Position numbers and translations under genes: made by a program. Of a stretch of DNA of 64,000 bases, positions 52,688-62,729 are shown piece by piece. Under the pieces are notes generated by a model that was not told the origin of the DNA, ran no database searches, and saw only the letters and a program-made list of their open reading frames with translations. The DNA lies in the NCBI RefSeq assembly GCF_000350225.1, contig NW_005178745.1, forward strand, positions 263,878-327,877, given 5' to 3'. This DNA comes from Chondrus crispus. Lineage: Eukaryota; Rhodophyta; Florideophyceae; Gigartinales; Gigartinaceae. Within the stretch, counting starts at the first letter, position 1. The number at the start of each line of letters is the position of its first letter.

Positions 52688-52859
52688 AGTGGTCTTCCTA
52701 TCTCTTTCTTGATATTAACGCAGTACGTTTTATCAAGAAAGAGAAAAAGCCATCTTCCTCTTTTGGATAACTCTCACCGAAAATAGTAAAAGAGTAAGTT
52801 CTTTATTTTTTCACTACCTCTAAAATAGGAATCTAGTTGCCTAACTAATTTCTATTTTA

Positions 52860-53509
52860 GTGGTACTCAAACCCAAAGGAGACGAAGACTTTGGGGCACG
52901 GCAATCCCCTGCAGAGCAGTCAGAAAATTTGTCCCAGCCAGGCGCACGGCCTCGACCCCGCACGCCTGTGGTGAACTGGGACAGCGACAGTGGGGACTCT
53001 ATCAGCGTTTTGGACCTCATCGAACAGGAGGCGACCCCGGCGGACCAACCCCGCCCCGAAGACAAGAGTTACGGGAAATCAACACGTGTATCCGATTTAC
53101 ACGCGGACCAATCTGGACACGTGGACAGCGCGTCTCGGGTTCTCAACCAAATTGAGACCCGGACTACAGTAGCAAAACATAATTTGGGGATTCTACCTGA
53201 AGGCGTGAATAGAACACTACATCGAGTGGCCACCGCGCGGATCAGAAAAAAACCGCTACTGCGACCGCGCTCACTTGCGACGTGTGCAAAGTGACCCTCA
53301 CTGGCAGGCACCAACTCCGGCAACACCGGGGCGGTAAGAAACACCGCGCACGCGAGGCCCGGTATCAACGCGAGTCCCAGGACTTCTTCTGCGACATCTG
53401 CGAGCGCTTTTACCCCTCCGCGCACGACCTCGACGCGCACCTCATCGGCGCCTCTCACCGCCGCCGCGCCCAATTTTTGCGCGAGCGTGAACTAACACGT
53501 CAAGTTTAA
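52860..53509 (+). pseudogene. double zinc-finger protein ORF in copia leader, frameshifted
   Basis: Opens after CTAACTAATTTCTATTTTAG, which looks like a branch point plus 3' splice site, so it may be a second exon. The first frame (to 53294) is acidic and disordered. The second frame (53243-53509) encodes two C2H2 fingers of the U1/zf-met type, CDVCKVTLTG...H...H and CDICERFYPS...H...H, with long linkers, as in RNA-binding proteins. The frames join by a -1 step at a run of seven A residues near 53246-53252. The gene lies between a solo LTR and gag, so it may be an extra gene of the copia element or host DNA. Confidence 0.55.
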
Positions 53510-53790
53510 AAATAGCAAAAAAAAAAATTTTAAACAGTTTTGAAATCCTTCTTTCTTAAATTTGACGCCATATTTCTTGAAACATTTTTGGAATTATTCT
53601 GGCACCATCTAGCGACCATTTTTCAATTGGTTGCCTCTGTCATAAATTGCTACCCAAAACGTATTACACGGGTGACAATAGCTATACCGCCAAAACGTGT
53701 GAGAGGCGATTATTAGTGAAATAGTGTCGCACTTGTACAACTAATTTGAACTGCCGAAACAGATTCGACATTCTATCCTGACAAGAGACC

Positions 53791-55190
53791 ATGGTTGACC
53801 AGGCAGCTCTGGAGACCCTTACGAAGGATCTCAAATCGTATGAGCCACCATCGGCAGTCCATCAAGATATTATATCAGTCATCAGACTACACATCACTCG
53901 CCGAGAATCGGAGGACGAATTGGACGCAGAAATAACCGAAAATCTTCGTCAAGATATCCCTGTCGAAACACTGTACTCTTATGACATACTAAGGGGTACA
54001 ACGTTTGTGTTCAGAATTATCCGTGATTTTTTACGCGCAGAGGGCGTAGAGTATAACAGACATCCAGCCACTGACCGCATTTCATGGGGATTAGTAAAAG
54101 TGTTGTATTCGGATAAAGACGATATCGATTTCGCCTTCGAACGACTGGTACAACATAAGAAGAGCAGCCGAGCGAAACCAGCTACCAGTCAAGAAAGTGA
54201 TACTTCTCTTCCACTACAAGTTCATCACCCTGGAAGTCGTTATTCTGAATCAAGAACGGCACATAACATGGCTTTGCGATTCAAGAATCAAGACAAATTC
54301 ACGGGAAAACTGGGAGAGGATCTCACAGAACACATCAACAACTACATTGATGCTGCTCAGGACTATAGCCCGGACCAAGCCAACAAACTTGCTTTTTTTC
54401 ACAACATATTCGATGGAGAAGCAAAAAGATTCTATCGAGAGAAGGTGAGAGACAGATGCCGGAATTTCGGTCAAGCTTGTCACCGGTCCGAAGAAGACAA
54501 AGTCGAATATCTGTATAAGGCCGTTGTTGGCGCGCCGTGGGCTAAATCAGCACTAGCAAACTCGCAATCAACAGCTGATCCCTGGGATTTCCAACAAGTC
54601 TATACAGCATTAGACGCCGCCTGGCTTCAAGACCAGGAAGAAGAAGAGGGCAGAAAGAAAGATATGAACCTTGGTCAATCCATCCTGCATAAAGATATGA
54701 AGTCCACATCGAAGTATACTCCAGATCTTTACTACGAAGGCCAGAGGTATTATGGAAGACCGAGAAAACCGGGATCACGTTCATCTGCGCCGTTTCGCCC
54801 TTCTCACCAGGGTGCCAAGGCCGGTCAAAATGGGTTGGACCGTTACGGCAACCCTAGGCTATGCAACAATTGTCGGGATCCTGATCATTCATCAGGGACT
54901 GCCCCAAACCTCGCAACGTTATGCGAAATGTTGCATCAAAAGTCAGGAAATATCCGAAAAAAAGCCACGAGATCCTTTTCGAACTCTGCCGACAAGTTGA
55001 AGACGCATTGTTCTCTACGGACGAAGAAGACCCCTCAGCCGCCATTGCAGAGGAAAACATCAAGCAAGAAGACTCCACCTCATCTGAGGAAGAGACTCAT
55101 CAGCCTTCCGATACACGAGGGCAAACATTCCACGTCACTGGTTCTGAGAACCGGGGAATGGCATCTGTTCTTGATCCAGAGGATTTTTGA
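53791..55190 (+). pseudogene. gag of the copia element (one-base break in zinc knuckle)
   Basis: ATG at 53791 (MVDQAALETLTKDL). A capsid-like helical region runs to about residue 290, then basic linkers. The CCHC knuckle starts as CNNCRDPDH, but the fourth Cys is one frame over (frame reaching RDCP near 54896-54910). A single missing base, probably in a T run near 54890, would restore C-x2-C-x4-H-x4-C. After the break the acidic tail is read in the 54921-55190 frame and ends ...PEDF-TGA at 55188-55190, where pol overlaps. Confidence 0.75.
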
Positions 55191-58100
55191 GGAGAGGCAG
55201 TCTAATTTACCGTCGTAGTCTGCAGTCAAAAGGAAAGGGCCCTTACTACGAGACTGTCCTAACGAAAAAACGGTCCCGGTACAAAATTTCGCGAAGATCA
55301 AGGACAGCCCATGAAATACGAAGGAATCGTCGTCTCAGAAAAGTGTCAAACGATGGGAAGACTTGCTCCGTATTGAGCACCAGCCGAGGAATTTCGCAAG
55401 TGAGTAACTACTCAAAGCCCCGGAAACAAGATTGGCAGGGGGCTTGTATCGATACTGGAGCTCAACGTACTGTCATTGGGCTAAGTCAGGCAAAAGCATA
55501 TTGCAGATTTGTTGGATGCAAGTTCAAACCAAAAAGGAACTCTAACCAGTACAGATTTGGTGTTGAAGTGCAGAAGTCGATAGGATCGATCTCAATTCGA
55601 TTGCCATTCCTCAAAAATGGATTTGTGCCAATGGATGTAGACGTAGTAAAAGCAAATGTCCCTTTTCTCTTAGGATTAGACTGGCTCGATAAACTGCACC
55701 TATACCTGGATACGACAAGAAATGAACTGATCAGCTCCCCGGGAAGAATTTCTGTGCCAGTGGTGAGGAAGTTTGGACATGTCTACCTGGAATGGAAAGA
55801 GACAGACGCAATACTATTCTCAAGAAGAGAACTGGTCAAGCTTCATAGAGGGTTTCGACACCCAACGGACACGAAACTTCTGAATCTCATAAGAAGAGCA
55901 CGACCGCACGAGGCTACAGAGGCCACCACAAAAGTCCTGAAAGAGATTTCTAAGTCTTGCAATACCTGTCAAAGGCTTGGATCACAACCAACAAGATTCA
56001 AGACCACGTTACCCACACTGCAAGAAGTTAAGTTCGGTGAAGAAATATCAATGGATCTTATGTTCATTGAAGGAAAAGCAATTCTGCATATAGTCGACAC
56101 CGCAACTCGATTCAGTTCGGCCATATTTTTAGACTCTCAGGGTCACAATTATGGACAGTCAGTCAACGGAATATGGCTTGCCTTCCTTGAGGCGTGGTGT
56201 ACTCTCTATACGGGATTTCCTAACCGCGTCAGAACTGATGCCGGCTCCGTTTTCACTTCGCCTAGATGGAAAGAAATGGCCAAAAGCGTCGGGATAGAGC
56301 TCCGGATTTCGGGAGTCGAAGCTCACAACTCATTGGGCATTGGAGAAAGGCTACATGCACCCCTCCGAAGAATATATCGAAAGATAATATTAGACTTTCC
56401 TCAAATTGACCGCAACATTGCATTGAAATTGTCAATCAAGGCCATGAACGATACCAACGGAGATAACGGGTTAGTTCCCTCATTAGTCGTATTCGGGATA
56501 ATACCAAGATTCCCAATCAATAGCTCAGATATACCCGCTCAGAAGGAAAGGATGCTTGCACTTTCAAAGGCTCAAATGGAGAGGAATGCAGTAGTAGCAG
56601 AGAGGCGCATCCTTGCTGCTCTTACCAGAAACATCCCAACTGCAACCGGTTTTGTATTTGAAATAGGCAAAGAAGTACTTGTCTATCAAGAAAGGAGTAA
56701 AGAATGGATTGGACCTGCCACCATCACAGGTGTAAGGGACAAAATAGTGGATGTCAAGAGCAACGACGGGCAATGGAATAAGACCATGAACATGCAACAA
56801 GTTAAGCCTTATGTTCGAGAAAGCTCTCAACTAAAAGACATACTCTCACGAGACGAATTCCTAACTACCATGCTGGAACCTTTCAAGTCGTCAAATAGAC
56901 CCAAACCGTCCTGTTTTGATGTCCAACTCACAGAAGTGATCAAACCTAACGACCCTAGATCAAAAGATGAACGATTTAGAGCCGCAAAGAAGAAAGAGCT
57001 ACAGGGTCTGATTGAAAAAGGTACTTGGAAAATTGTTTGCAAGTCAGAAGTACCTGAGAACGCAAATATTCTCGGTGGTAGATTTGTACTAGCTCTAAAG
57101 GATGAAGGCACCGAAGAAGAAGTATGGAAAGCCCGATTTGTTGTTCAAGGCTACAGGGATAAGCTTAAGACATCTCTCGTGCACGATACGGCTACACCAA
57201 GGCAACACTCCACCCGTGTGCTAATAGGACTAGCAGCAATATGTGGATTCCGACTATTCTCAACAGATGTGACACAAGCATACCTGCAAAGCGCGGAAAA
57301 GTTAATGAGGGATGTTTACATCAAACCGAAAGGAGAATTTGAATTAAATCAAGACAAGCTACTAAAATTGCTTAAACCATTATACGGGCTGGCTGATAGT
57401 GGTGACTACTGGGGCCGTACCATCAGCAATCACATCAAACAGGACTTGAACATGACTGGAACAACAGGAGATGGGGCATTCTTTTTCAAATGCGTACGAG
57501 GAAAGCTTGATGGTATGTGCATAACTTATGTAGACGATGCTCTCCAAGCAGGGACGAAAGATTACTCGACTCTTGCGCACAAGACAGAGAAAAAATCCAA
57601 GTTTAAAGGTAGAACATACGATAAGTTTAACTTTGTCGGGATGCAGGTTGAGAAAAAGGATTCTGAATACATGATTCACCAGACTTCATACATCCAAAAG
57701 ATAGACAAACTGCAAAATACGGCATCATACAAGGCATATCGATCACTCAGAGCGAAATTGGCCTGGATTACGTACACCAGACTAGATATATGTTTCTCCA
57801 TTGCACAAGCCGCCCAAGTTACCGAATCACAGTATACTATGAACCCCAAACTTCAAATCCGACACATTAAACTCACCATTAGACGATTAAAGAAAGAACC
57901 ATACGTGCCGTTGAGATATCCCAAGCTTGAATATAACCAATTACACATTAGGGTCTATTCAGATGCTTCATATGCAAACAACTCAGATGGCTCTTCTCAA
58001 ATTGGGTATATCATATTTCTGTGTGATGGCAGTCATCTTTGCCAACCACTGTATTGGTCGTCTCACAAGGCTAAGCGAGTTTCAAGATCAGTTCTTGGCA

Positions 58101-58474
58101 GTAAAACAATGGCGTTTGCTGACTCATTTGACATGGCCTTTATGCTCAGACATGACATACAGAAGATGACGAATACAAAGATCCCCATCATGATGTTTAC
58201 GGATAGTCTCTCACTATTTGATGTGGTCACAAAAGCTTCTACCACGGTTGAGAAACGACTAATGATTGACCTTGAGGTAGTCAAAATGGCGTACCAGCAA
58301 AATGAAATGGAGCAAATCGGATTCATTCGGTCGGAACACGACCTGGCTGATTGCTTGACAAAAGCCAACGGCAACAAATCTCTCATCAACACCTTAAAGT
58401 ACGCAAGAATCACACACCCTGTGGACCAGTGGATTGACAGAAGCCAAACCGGGAATACGTCACGTCAAAAATAG
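55187..58474 (+). CDS. copia polyprotein (protease-integrase-RT-RNase H)
   Basis: 1095 codons without a break. Protease: CIDTGAQRTVIG near residues 86-97. Integrase: the zinc-finger H-x-H...C-x2-C near residues 230-265 (CNTCQ), then a core with MDLMFIEG, RTDAGSVF and a later Glu (GIGERLH). RT: FRLFSTDVTQAYL and ITYVDDAL. RNase H: YSDASYANNSDG, TMAFADSFD, MFTDSLSL and SEHDLADCLTK near the end. Integrase before RT is diagnostic of copia. It is entered from gag in the -1 frame at TTTTTGA (55184-55190), where a slip on the T run just before the gag stop leads into pol. It looks competent. Confidence 0.93.
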   Translation: MRRGSLIYRRSLQSKGKGPYYETVLTKKRSRYKISRRSRTAHEIRRNRRLRKVSNDGKTCSVLSTSRGISQVSNYSKPRKQDWQGACIDTGAQRTVIGLSQAKAYCRFVGCKFKPKRNSNQYRFGVEVQKSIGSISIRLPFLKNGFVPMDVDVVKANVPFLLGLDWLDKLHLYLDTTRNELISSPGRISVPVVRKFGHVYLEWKETDAILFSRRELVKLHRGFRHPTDTKLLNLIRRARPHEATEATTKVLKEISKSCNTCQRLGSQPTRFKTTLPTLQEVKFGEEISMDLMFIEGKAILHIVDTATRFSSAIFLDSQGHNYGQSVNGIWLAFLEAWCTLYTGFPNRVRTDAGSVFTSPRWKEMAKSVGIELRISGVEAHNSLGIGERLHAPLRRIYRKIILDFPQIDRNIALKLSIKAMNDTNGDNGLVPSLVVFGIIPRFPINSSDIPAQKERMLALSKAQMERNAVVAERRILAALTRNIPTATGFVFEIGKEVLVYQERSKEWIGPATITGVRDKIVDVKSNDGQWNKTMNMQQVKPYVRESSQLKDILSRDEFLTTMLEPFKSSNRPKPSCFDVQLTEVIKPNDPRSKDERFRAAKKKELQGLIEKGTWKIVCKSEVPENANILGGRFVLALKDEGTEEEVWKARFVVQGYRDKLKTSLVHDTATPRQHSTRVLIGLAAICGFRLFSTDVTQAYLQSAEKLMRDVYIKPKGEFELNQDKLLKLLKPLYGLADSGDYWGRTISNHIKQDLNMTGTTGDGAFFFKCVRGKLDGMCITYVDDALQAGTKDYSTLAHKTEKKSKFKGRTYDKFNFVGMQVEKKDSEYMIHQTSYIQKIDKLQNTASYKAYRSLRAKLAWITYTRLDICFSIAQAAQVTESQYTMNPKLQIRHIKLTIRRLKKEPYVPLRYPKLEYNQLHIRVYSDASYANNSDGSSQIGYIIFLCDGSHLCQPLYWSSHKAKRVSRSVLGSKTMAFADSFDMAFMLRHDIQKMTNTKIPIMMFTDSLSLFDVVTKASTTVEKRLMIDLEVVKMAYQQNEMEQIGFIRSEHDLADCLTKANGNKSLINTLKYARITHPVDQWIDRSQTGNTSRQK

Positions 58475-58479
58475 AGGGA
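58471..58479 (+). other. polypurine tract of the copia element
   Basis: TAGAGGGAA directly before the 3' LTR. Confidence 0.55.
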
Positions 58480-58561
58480 ATGTGGAAATTTGGGAGTCGA
58501 CGGTGACGTATACAGTTCGACAAAATACATCTAAATAATTAAACCGCACTGAAAAACGGTA
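58480..58561 (+). repeat. copia 3' LTR, first piece
   Basis: Matches 51542-51622, ending at the TA where the pogo-like element inserted. Confidence 0.9.
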
Positions 58562-58879
58562 CACCCAGTTACTGTCATTAGTGTAACCAATAAATTAGAG
58601 TAACAACACGAAATAGTGACACTGACACTAAAACGGTGATTTGAAAAACGGCCAATTGAAATTAGTGTCACAATTTCTCCAAACGGGTGTCACGGTATTG
58701 CCACGAAAAATCCGGAACGTGGCGACAGATCTGTTGAGCTCACAATACGCAAAAGTTTACAGTACATGTTGCGTCTGCGACCGAAATACTGCATGGTTTT
58801 ACAATTTGGACGAAACATCACCAACCAGCAAATAAGGCATTAGATCGAAAAAGATACAAGATCTCAATTCGCAACACCG

Positions 58880-59232
58880 CTTTCGCGTTCCTCTCCCTCC
58901 TCCCACCACGATCACATCCTTCCCCATCCTCCCACCACGTTCACGTCGCTCCCCTCTTCCCACCACTTTCATCATCCCTCACCCTCCTTCCACCACGTTT
59001 AAGACCCTCTCCTCTCTCCCACAATGTTCACGTCCTTCTCTCTCCTCCCGCCACCTTCAAGTCCCTTTCTCTCCTCCCACCACTTTCAAGTCTCTCCCCC
59101 TCCGACCACGTCCCTCTCCCTCCTCCCAACAACTTCACGTTCCTCCCCTCCGTTCACGTCTATCTCCCTCCTCCCACCACTTTGACTTCCCTCTCCCTCC
59201 TCCCACCACCTTCACTTCATTCCCCCTCCTCC
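58880..59232 (+). repeat. pyrimidine-rich minisatellite
   Basis: About a dozen imperfect units of roughly 26-32 bp with the core CCCTCCTCCCACCAC and TTCACGTC. It lies between the left terminal repeat and the transposase start. Confidence 0.8.
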
Positions 59233-59234
59233 CA

Positions 59235-60597
59235 ATGCCGGCATCTGCTTCCCCTATTATTGCCGCTCTCGAGAGCGCAAAGCTTCGCAATGGCAAATTG
59301 CACCAAGGCCATTCGACGACCACGAACCCGGGGACAAATACAGATGCATCAAATGCATCTGTAATCAACAGGAACGAAGTTCCAACTACAGACACGACAA
59401 AAAAGCGTAGCTTGCAGCGCGTTTTGACGCTGTCGCAACGATTGACTATCGTTAAATGGATGCTTCAGGCTGTACAGACAGACGGGGAAACATGTATCGC
59501 ATCTAAAGCCGTTGCCGAATTCCCGGATCTTTTTCGCGGAACCCGAAACGCAAACCTTGTACGGGCAAGCCGCCTTTGGAAGTCGAGGTCAGATTTTACC
59601 GATAAAGAAGGCAAGGTGGTGTTACAAGGCAAAACAGGCTCCATCACGCGTGTTTCGCGTAACGGTTTCACGCGAGTATTTACTAAAGCACGCTCTGGTA
59701 GGGGACGTAAAAGAGAAGCCTGGGTTTTGGCTCTACACAAGGATTTGGTTGAAGAGTTTGACCGTTTGAGGAGATTGAGGGTCAAGTTTAATTTGCGGAA
59801 CCTTCGTGCACTGGCAGTGCACCTCATCAAACACAGTACATCCCCGTCGTACTGATGTGGCATCTGGAGGAGAGGAAATGACTATGTTGGTAAGGCTCAG
59901 TGGAGGTGTTGAGGCAAAAATCGAGAATCCGTTTATGGTTTTCAAAAATCAATGCCGGAGTTATCCTATCCGTGGTGTACCTGACAATGTCCCAGGTGTC
60001 TCCTACCGTAGCGGACCTAAAGGCTGGATGGATTCGCAGGTAATGCATAAATGGATGCAAGAACGACGTGTTATTAGAGCATTGCCAGGTGGCCGAAAGC
60101 GCATACTGTACGTCGATAACTGTAGCGGCCATAACAACACAGTCTCACTTTCCCAAGCTGCCATTGGGATTAATACTGAAATAAGGTACTTTCCTAAGAA
60201 TGCCACACATTTAATTCAACCTTGCGATTCTTTTGTAATACAAAAAATCAAGCGAGCATGGTGTACGAGATGGGAGGCATTTAAAATGCAGATGATCATG
60301 GAGGGAAGGTGGACGGATGGTTCTGGAAAGCTGGCCAATCCTGGGAAATCTTTTTTTCTGAGACTCGCGAGTGCTGCTGTGCGTGAGGTCAATGAGCAAA
60401 AGGATAGTGAGGGTATGACGTTTGCTCGCAAGGCGATGATGAGGACAGGGATGGCTTTAAACACGAATGGTTTATGGGAGGAACGTCAGCTGTTTCCGAA
60501 GTTACAGAACATTATCAACAAGCACCGGAACCATTTGAACGGAGAACCAGTTGTACCTGGAACTGTTGACATCGATGTACATGATCACAATCAATGA
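59235..60597 (+). pseudogene. DDE_1-type transposase remnant (pogo/Tigger/jerky family)
   Basis: First frame, 59235-59855: a basic, low-complexity start, then a helix-turn-helix-like region (TLSQRLTIVKWML...KAVAEFPDLF) and a second DNA-binding-like part. Second frame, 59874-60597: the DDE_1 core with YVDNCSGHNN (second catalytic Asp, codon 60115-60117) and THLIQPCDSFVIQKIK (third Asp). The segment that should carry the first Asp (MDET-like) is missing at the junction near 59855-59880, so an internal deletion has removed catalysis. Confidence 0.82.
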
Positions 60598-60799
60598 TGT
60601 AGTGGAGTGTAGCAGTTCCGGCAGTTGCTGCCAGTGACGCTAATTTGAAATTTGAAATTAGAGTCACCAACAATAATTAGAAACAGACGTAAAACAGCGT
60701 CACCAGGGGAATACTGTCACCGACAGTAAATCATGTAAGCTACCTCAAAAATGTTCCCTGAAAAATACCGTAGGTGACACTAATGACAGTAACTGGGTG

Positions 60800-61098
60800 T
60801 AGTATTTGATTATTTCAGACGTCAACCTACAGTGCATCTCTCCCAACGACATTACTGATAATGCAATCCTTTGAGATTATCAGCAAAGGTTTGCAAAGAG
60901 GAGAGTCTGTTGGCAAGAGAATAGACGCGTAGGTAGTAGTATAAATACCCGGAAGTGAATGGCAGAATAGCTGCCCGGACACAGAAAGGAAGAAAAAGAA
61001 CCAACGCAGTAAAAGGAACGCGACCCTCAGCTCGCCCGGTCCTGCCGGTGAATTTTTTACTGCTCACCTCCTTTCTTTTCTTTCTAATTTTCGTCACA
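60800..61098 (+). repeat. copia 3' LTR, second piece
   Basis: Continues the LTR from the TA duplication to TTTCGTCACA, followed by the ACAAC target duplication. Confidence 0.9.
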
Positions 61099-61325
61099 AC
61101 AACAGTACAGTAATCGAGGTCTCTGTAAGACAATTCCTGTCTGTAAGCCGTCTCTTCACTTGTTTCCTTGTGTATTGAAGATCAACGCCACTCTATTTCT
61201 TTTTTTGATCGGGCACCAGTGTCACAAAACGCGTCAACATCGTCTTCCCCATGGGAGATTCATGTGCTCATCACAGCACCCACCAATTCCTTTACCTCTT
61301 TATTCCATTTTACTTACCTGCAATG

Positions 61326-62296
61326 ACCACCTCTGCCATGCGGCACACGGCAGCTCCTGCTAATCGAGCCTATTGCCTCGAACTGCTGCGTTCACATGAC
61401 CATGAGAACTATCTCGCCAGCCTACTGCATCCCATTAAGGTGACTCGGTTCCTTCACGCCTCTACACGCGCTCTAAATGTTGAGCTGGCGAACAGTATGT
61501 CTTATACATTATCCATGTTGCTTCTCACTCAACGTAGAACTCTCGTGCATGCTAACACATTCCTCCACTAGTTCGTGCAACTGTTTCAAACGAGGACCTG
61601 GGGCGACTTCGAGTTGCGTTCTTTCGAGATGGCCTTTCTTCCGTTGTTGCAGGAAAGAGCCCCCCAGGAGCACCTGTCCTAGATGTGCTCGCAGAAGCAG
61701 CGTCCCTGTTCCCCGAAGTATCTTTTGACCCCTTGCATTGTCTGATTAACGCCCGTGAGCGCGATCTTGCTTATCCGTCCATGGCTTCACTTGCTGACCT
61801 TCGTGCTTTTGCTTCCGACACGCAAGGGTCTTTGATTTGTGTTCATGCTGCAGCGCTTTCCAGATCTGGCAGTGACGAACCGTTATTGAGGTCTGTCTCA
61901 TCAGAGGCTGGCAAAGCAATTGGTCTTGCTATTTTGTTGCGCGGCACAGCAGCCCATGCTTCCTCTCGACTTTCCTACATGCCTCGAGATTTGGTCCGTG
62001 AAAGCGGAGTTTCGCAAAACGAATTATTGAGCGGTGGTGAGAACGCATGCCACCTTTTTCGCACAGTCGCATCCGCAGCAGACGTACACCTATCTGAGGC
62101 TCGAAAGCAGTTGTCCGGCGTAGACCCCAAAGCAAGGCCAGCATTCTGGCCATTGCATATGGCTGCCATCTATCTCAGGCGATTGCGAAAGGCAGGATTT
62201 GATCCGTTCAACAAGCAGTTGCAAGTGGGCATGCGGACTACATATTCTTTGGCGTTGCAAACAAAATTGCTAGGCGTGCGTCTGATGAGGGGTTGA
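61326..62296 (+). CDS. NDUFAF6-like complex I assembly factor (squalene/phytoene synthase fold)
   Basis: Two exons: 61326-61494 and 61572-62296, giving 297 residues. The intron of 77 bp begins GTATGT and ends CACTAG and joins in phase (ALNVELAN-IRATVS). Landmarks follow the family: YCLELLRSHDHENYLASLLHP, RALNVELA, INARERDLAYPSM, FASDTQGSL, GKAIGLAILLRGTAAH and YMPRDL. It lacks the DxxxD prenyl-synthase motif, as expected for the mitochondrial assembly factor rather than phytoene synthase. An in-frame ATG also exists at 61251, so 25 more residues are possible. The copia 3' end lies only 228 bp upstream of the chosen start, so the native promoter may be displaced. Confidence 0.85.
61495..61571 (+). 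other. intron of the NDUFAF6-like gene
   Basis: GT...AG ends, 77 bp. Removal restores the conserved helix across the joint. Confidence 0.85.
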
Positions 62297-62729
62297 TGGA
62301 GGGTGATAGCCAAAGGGTACTGGTCGAAAGCCATGTTTGTTGAAAGAGTAGTGTTGAACAAGTTGGCGTTAGGCACGCATTTCCCTTTCGTTCTGTTCGT
62401 GCTTTTTGGTCGTTCGTCGTTTATCGAGCCTTTCTTTATTGTGAAGAAATGTCAAGGAATGAGTGTTCAGATGATCAGATGATATTTATGTACGTCTGTG
62501 TTGATGTTAAGGTTATGTACATGCCCCTTTCAGAGTGCGTCTGTGCGCGTGTGCGCATTGCCGTGTGAGATTTGTCTGCAGGATCGTTGTCGGTCGGAGA
62601 GATCGACTAGGCCACATGATTGTACGGATTTGTTCATATTAGTACCCATGTCCTTATCATAATCAAATCTCACCTCCAAGTCATGCCCACAATCTATGAG
62701 CCGTGCCTGGTGATGAAGCAGAAGCTAAC
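62297..62729. other. intergenic space between convergent genes
   Basis: Holds the 3' ends of two convergent genes. No other gene or repeat seen. Confidence 0.6.

Larger units (their letters stand above)
58562..60799 (+). mobile_element. pogo-like Tc1/mariner-superfamily DNA transposon
   Basis: 2,238 bp with terminal inverted repeats CACCCAGTTACTGTCATTAGTG (one base differs further in), flanked by a TA duplication (58560-58561 and 60800-60801). The empty site is in the 5' LTR of the copia element (GGTAGTATTTG near 51620). Contains a transposase remnant and a minisatellite. Confidence 0.9.
51542..61098 (+). mobile_element. Ty1/copia retrotransposon
   Basis: LTRs 51542-51919 and 58480-61098 (the latter split by a DNA transposon) are 378 bp each when joined and differ at about four bases. 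Flanks ACAAC at 51537-51541 and ACAAC at 61099-61103 are an exact 5-bp target duplication. Pol has the order protease, integrase, RT, RNase H, which defines copia. The leader is unusually long (about 1.9 kb) because of a solo LTR and a zinc-finger reading frame. Confidence 0.93.

Noticed and set aside
58880-59232. CRISPR-like array
   Set aside because: Units are imperfect, contiguous and pyrimidine-rich without unique spacers; a minisatellite in a eukaryotic transposon.
61326-62296. Phytoene or squalene synthase
   Set aside because: The fold is shared, but the Asp-rich DxxxD motifs needed for prenyl diphosphate binding are missing and the length and landmarks fit the NDUFAF6 group.
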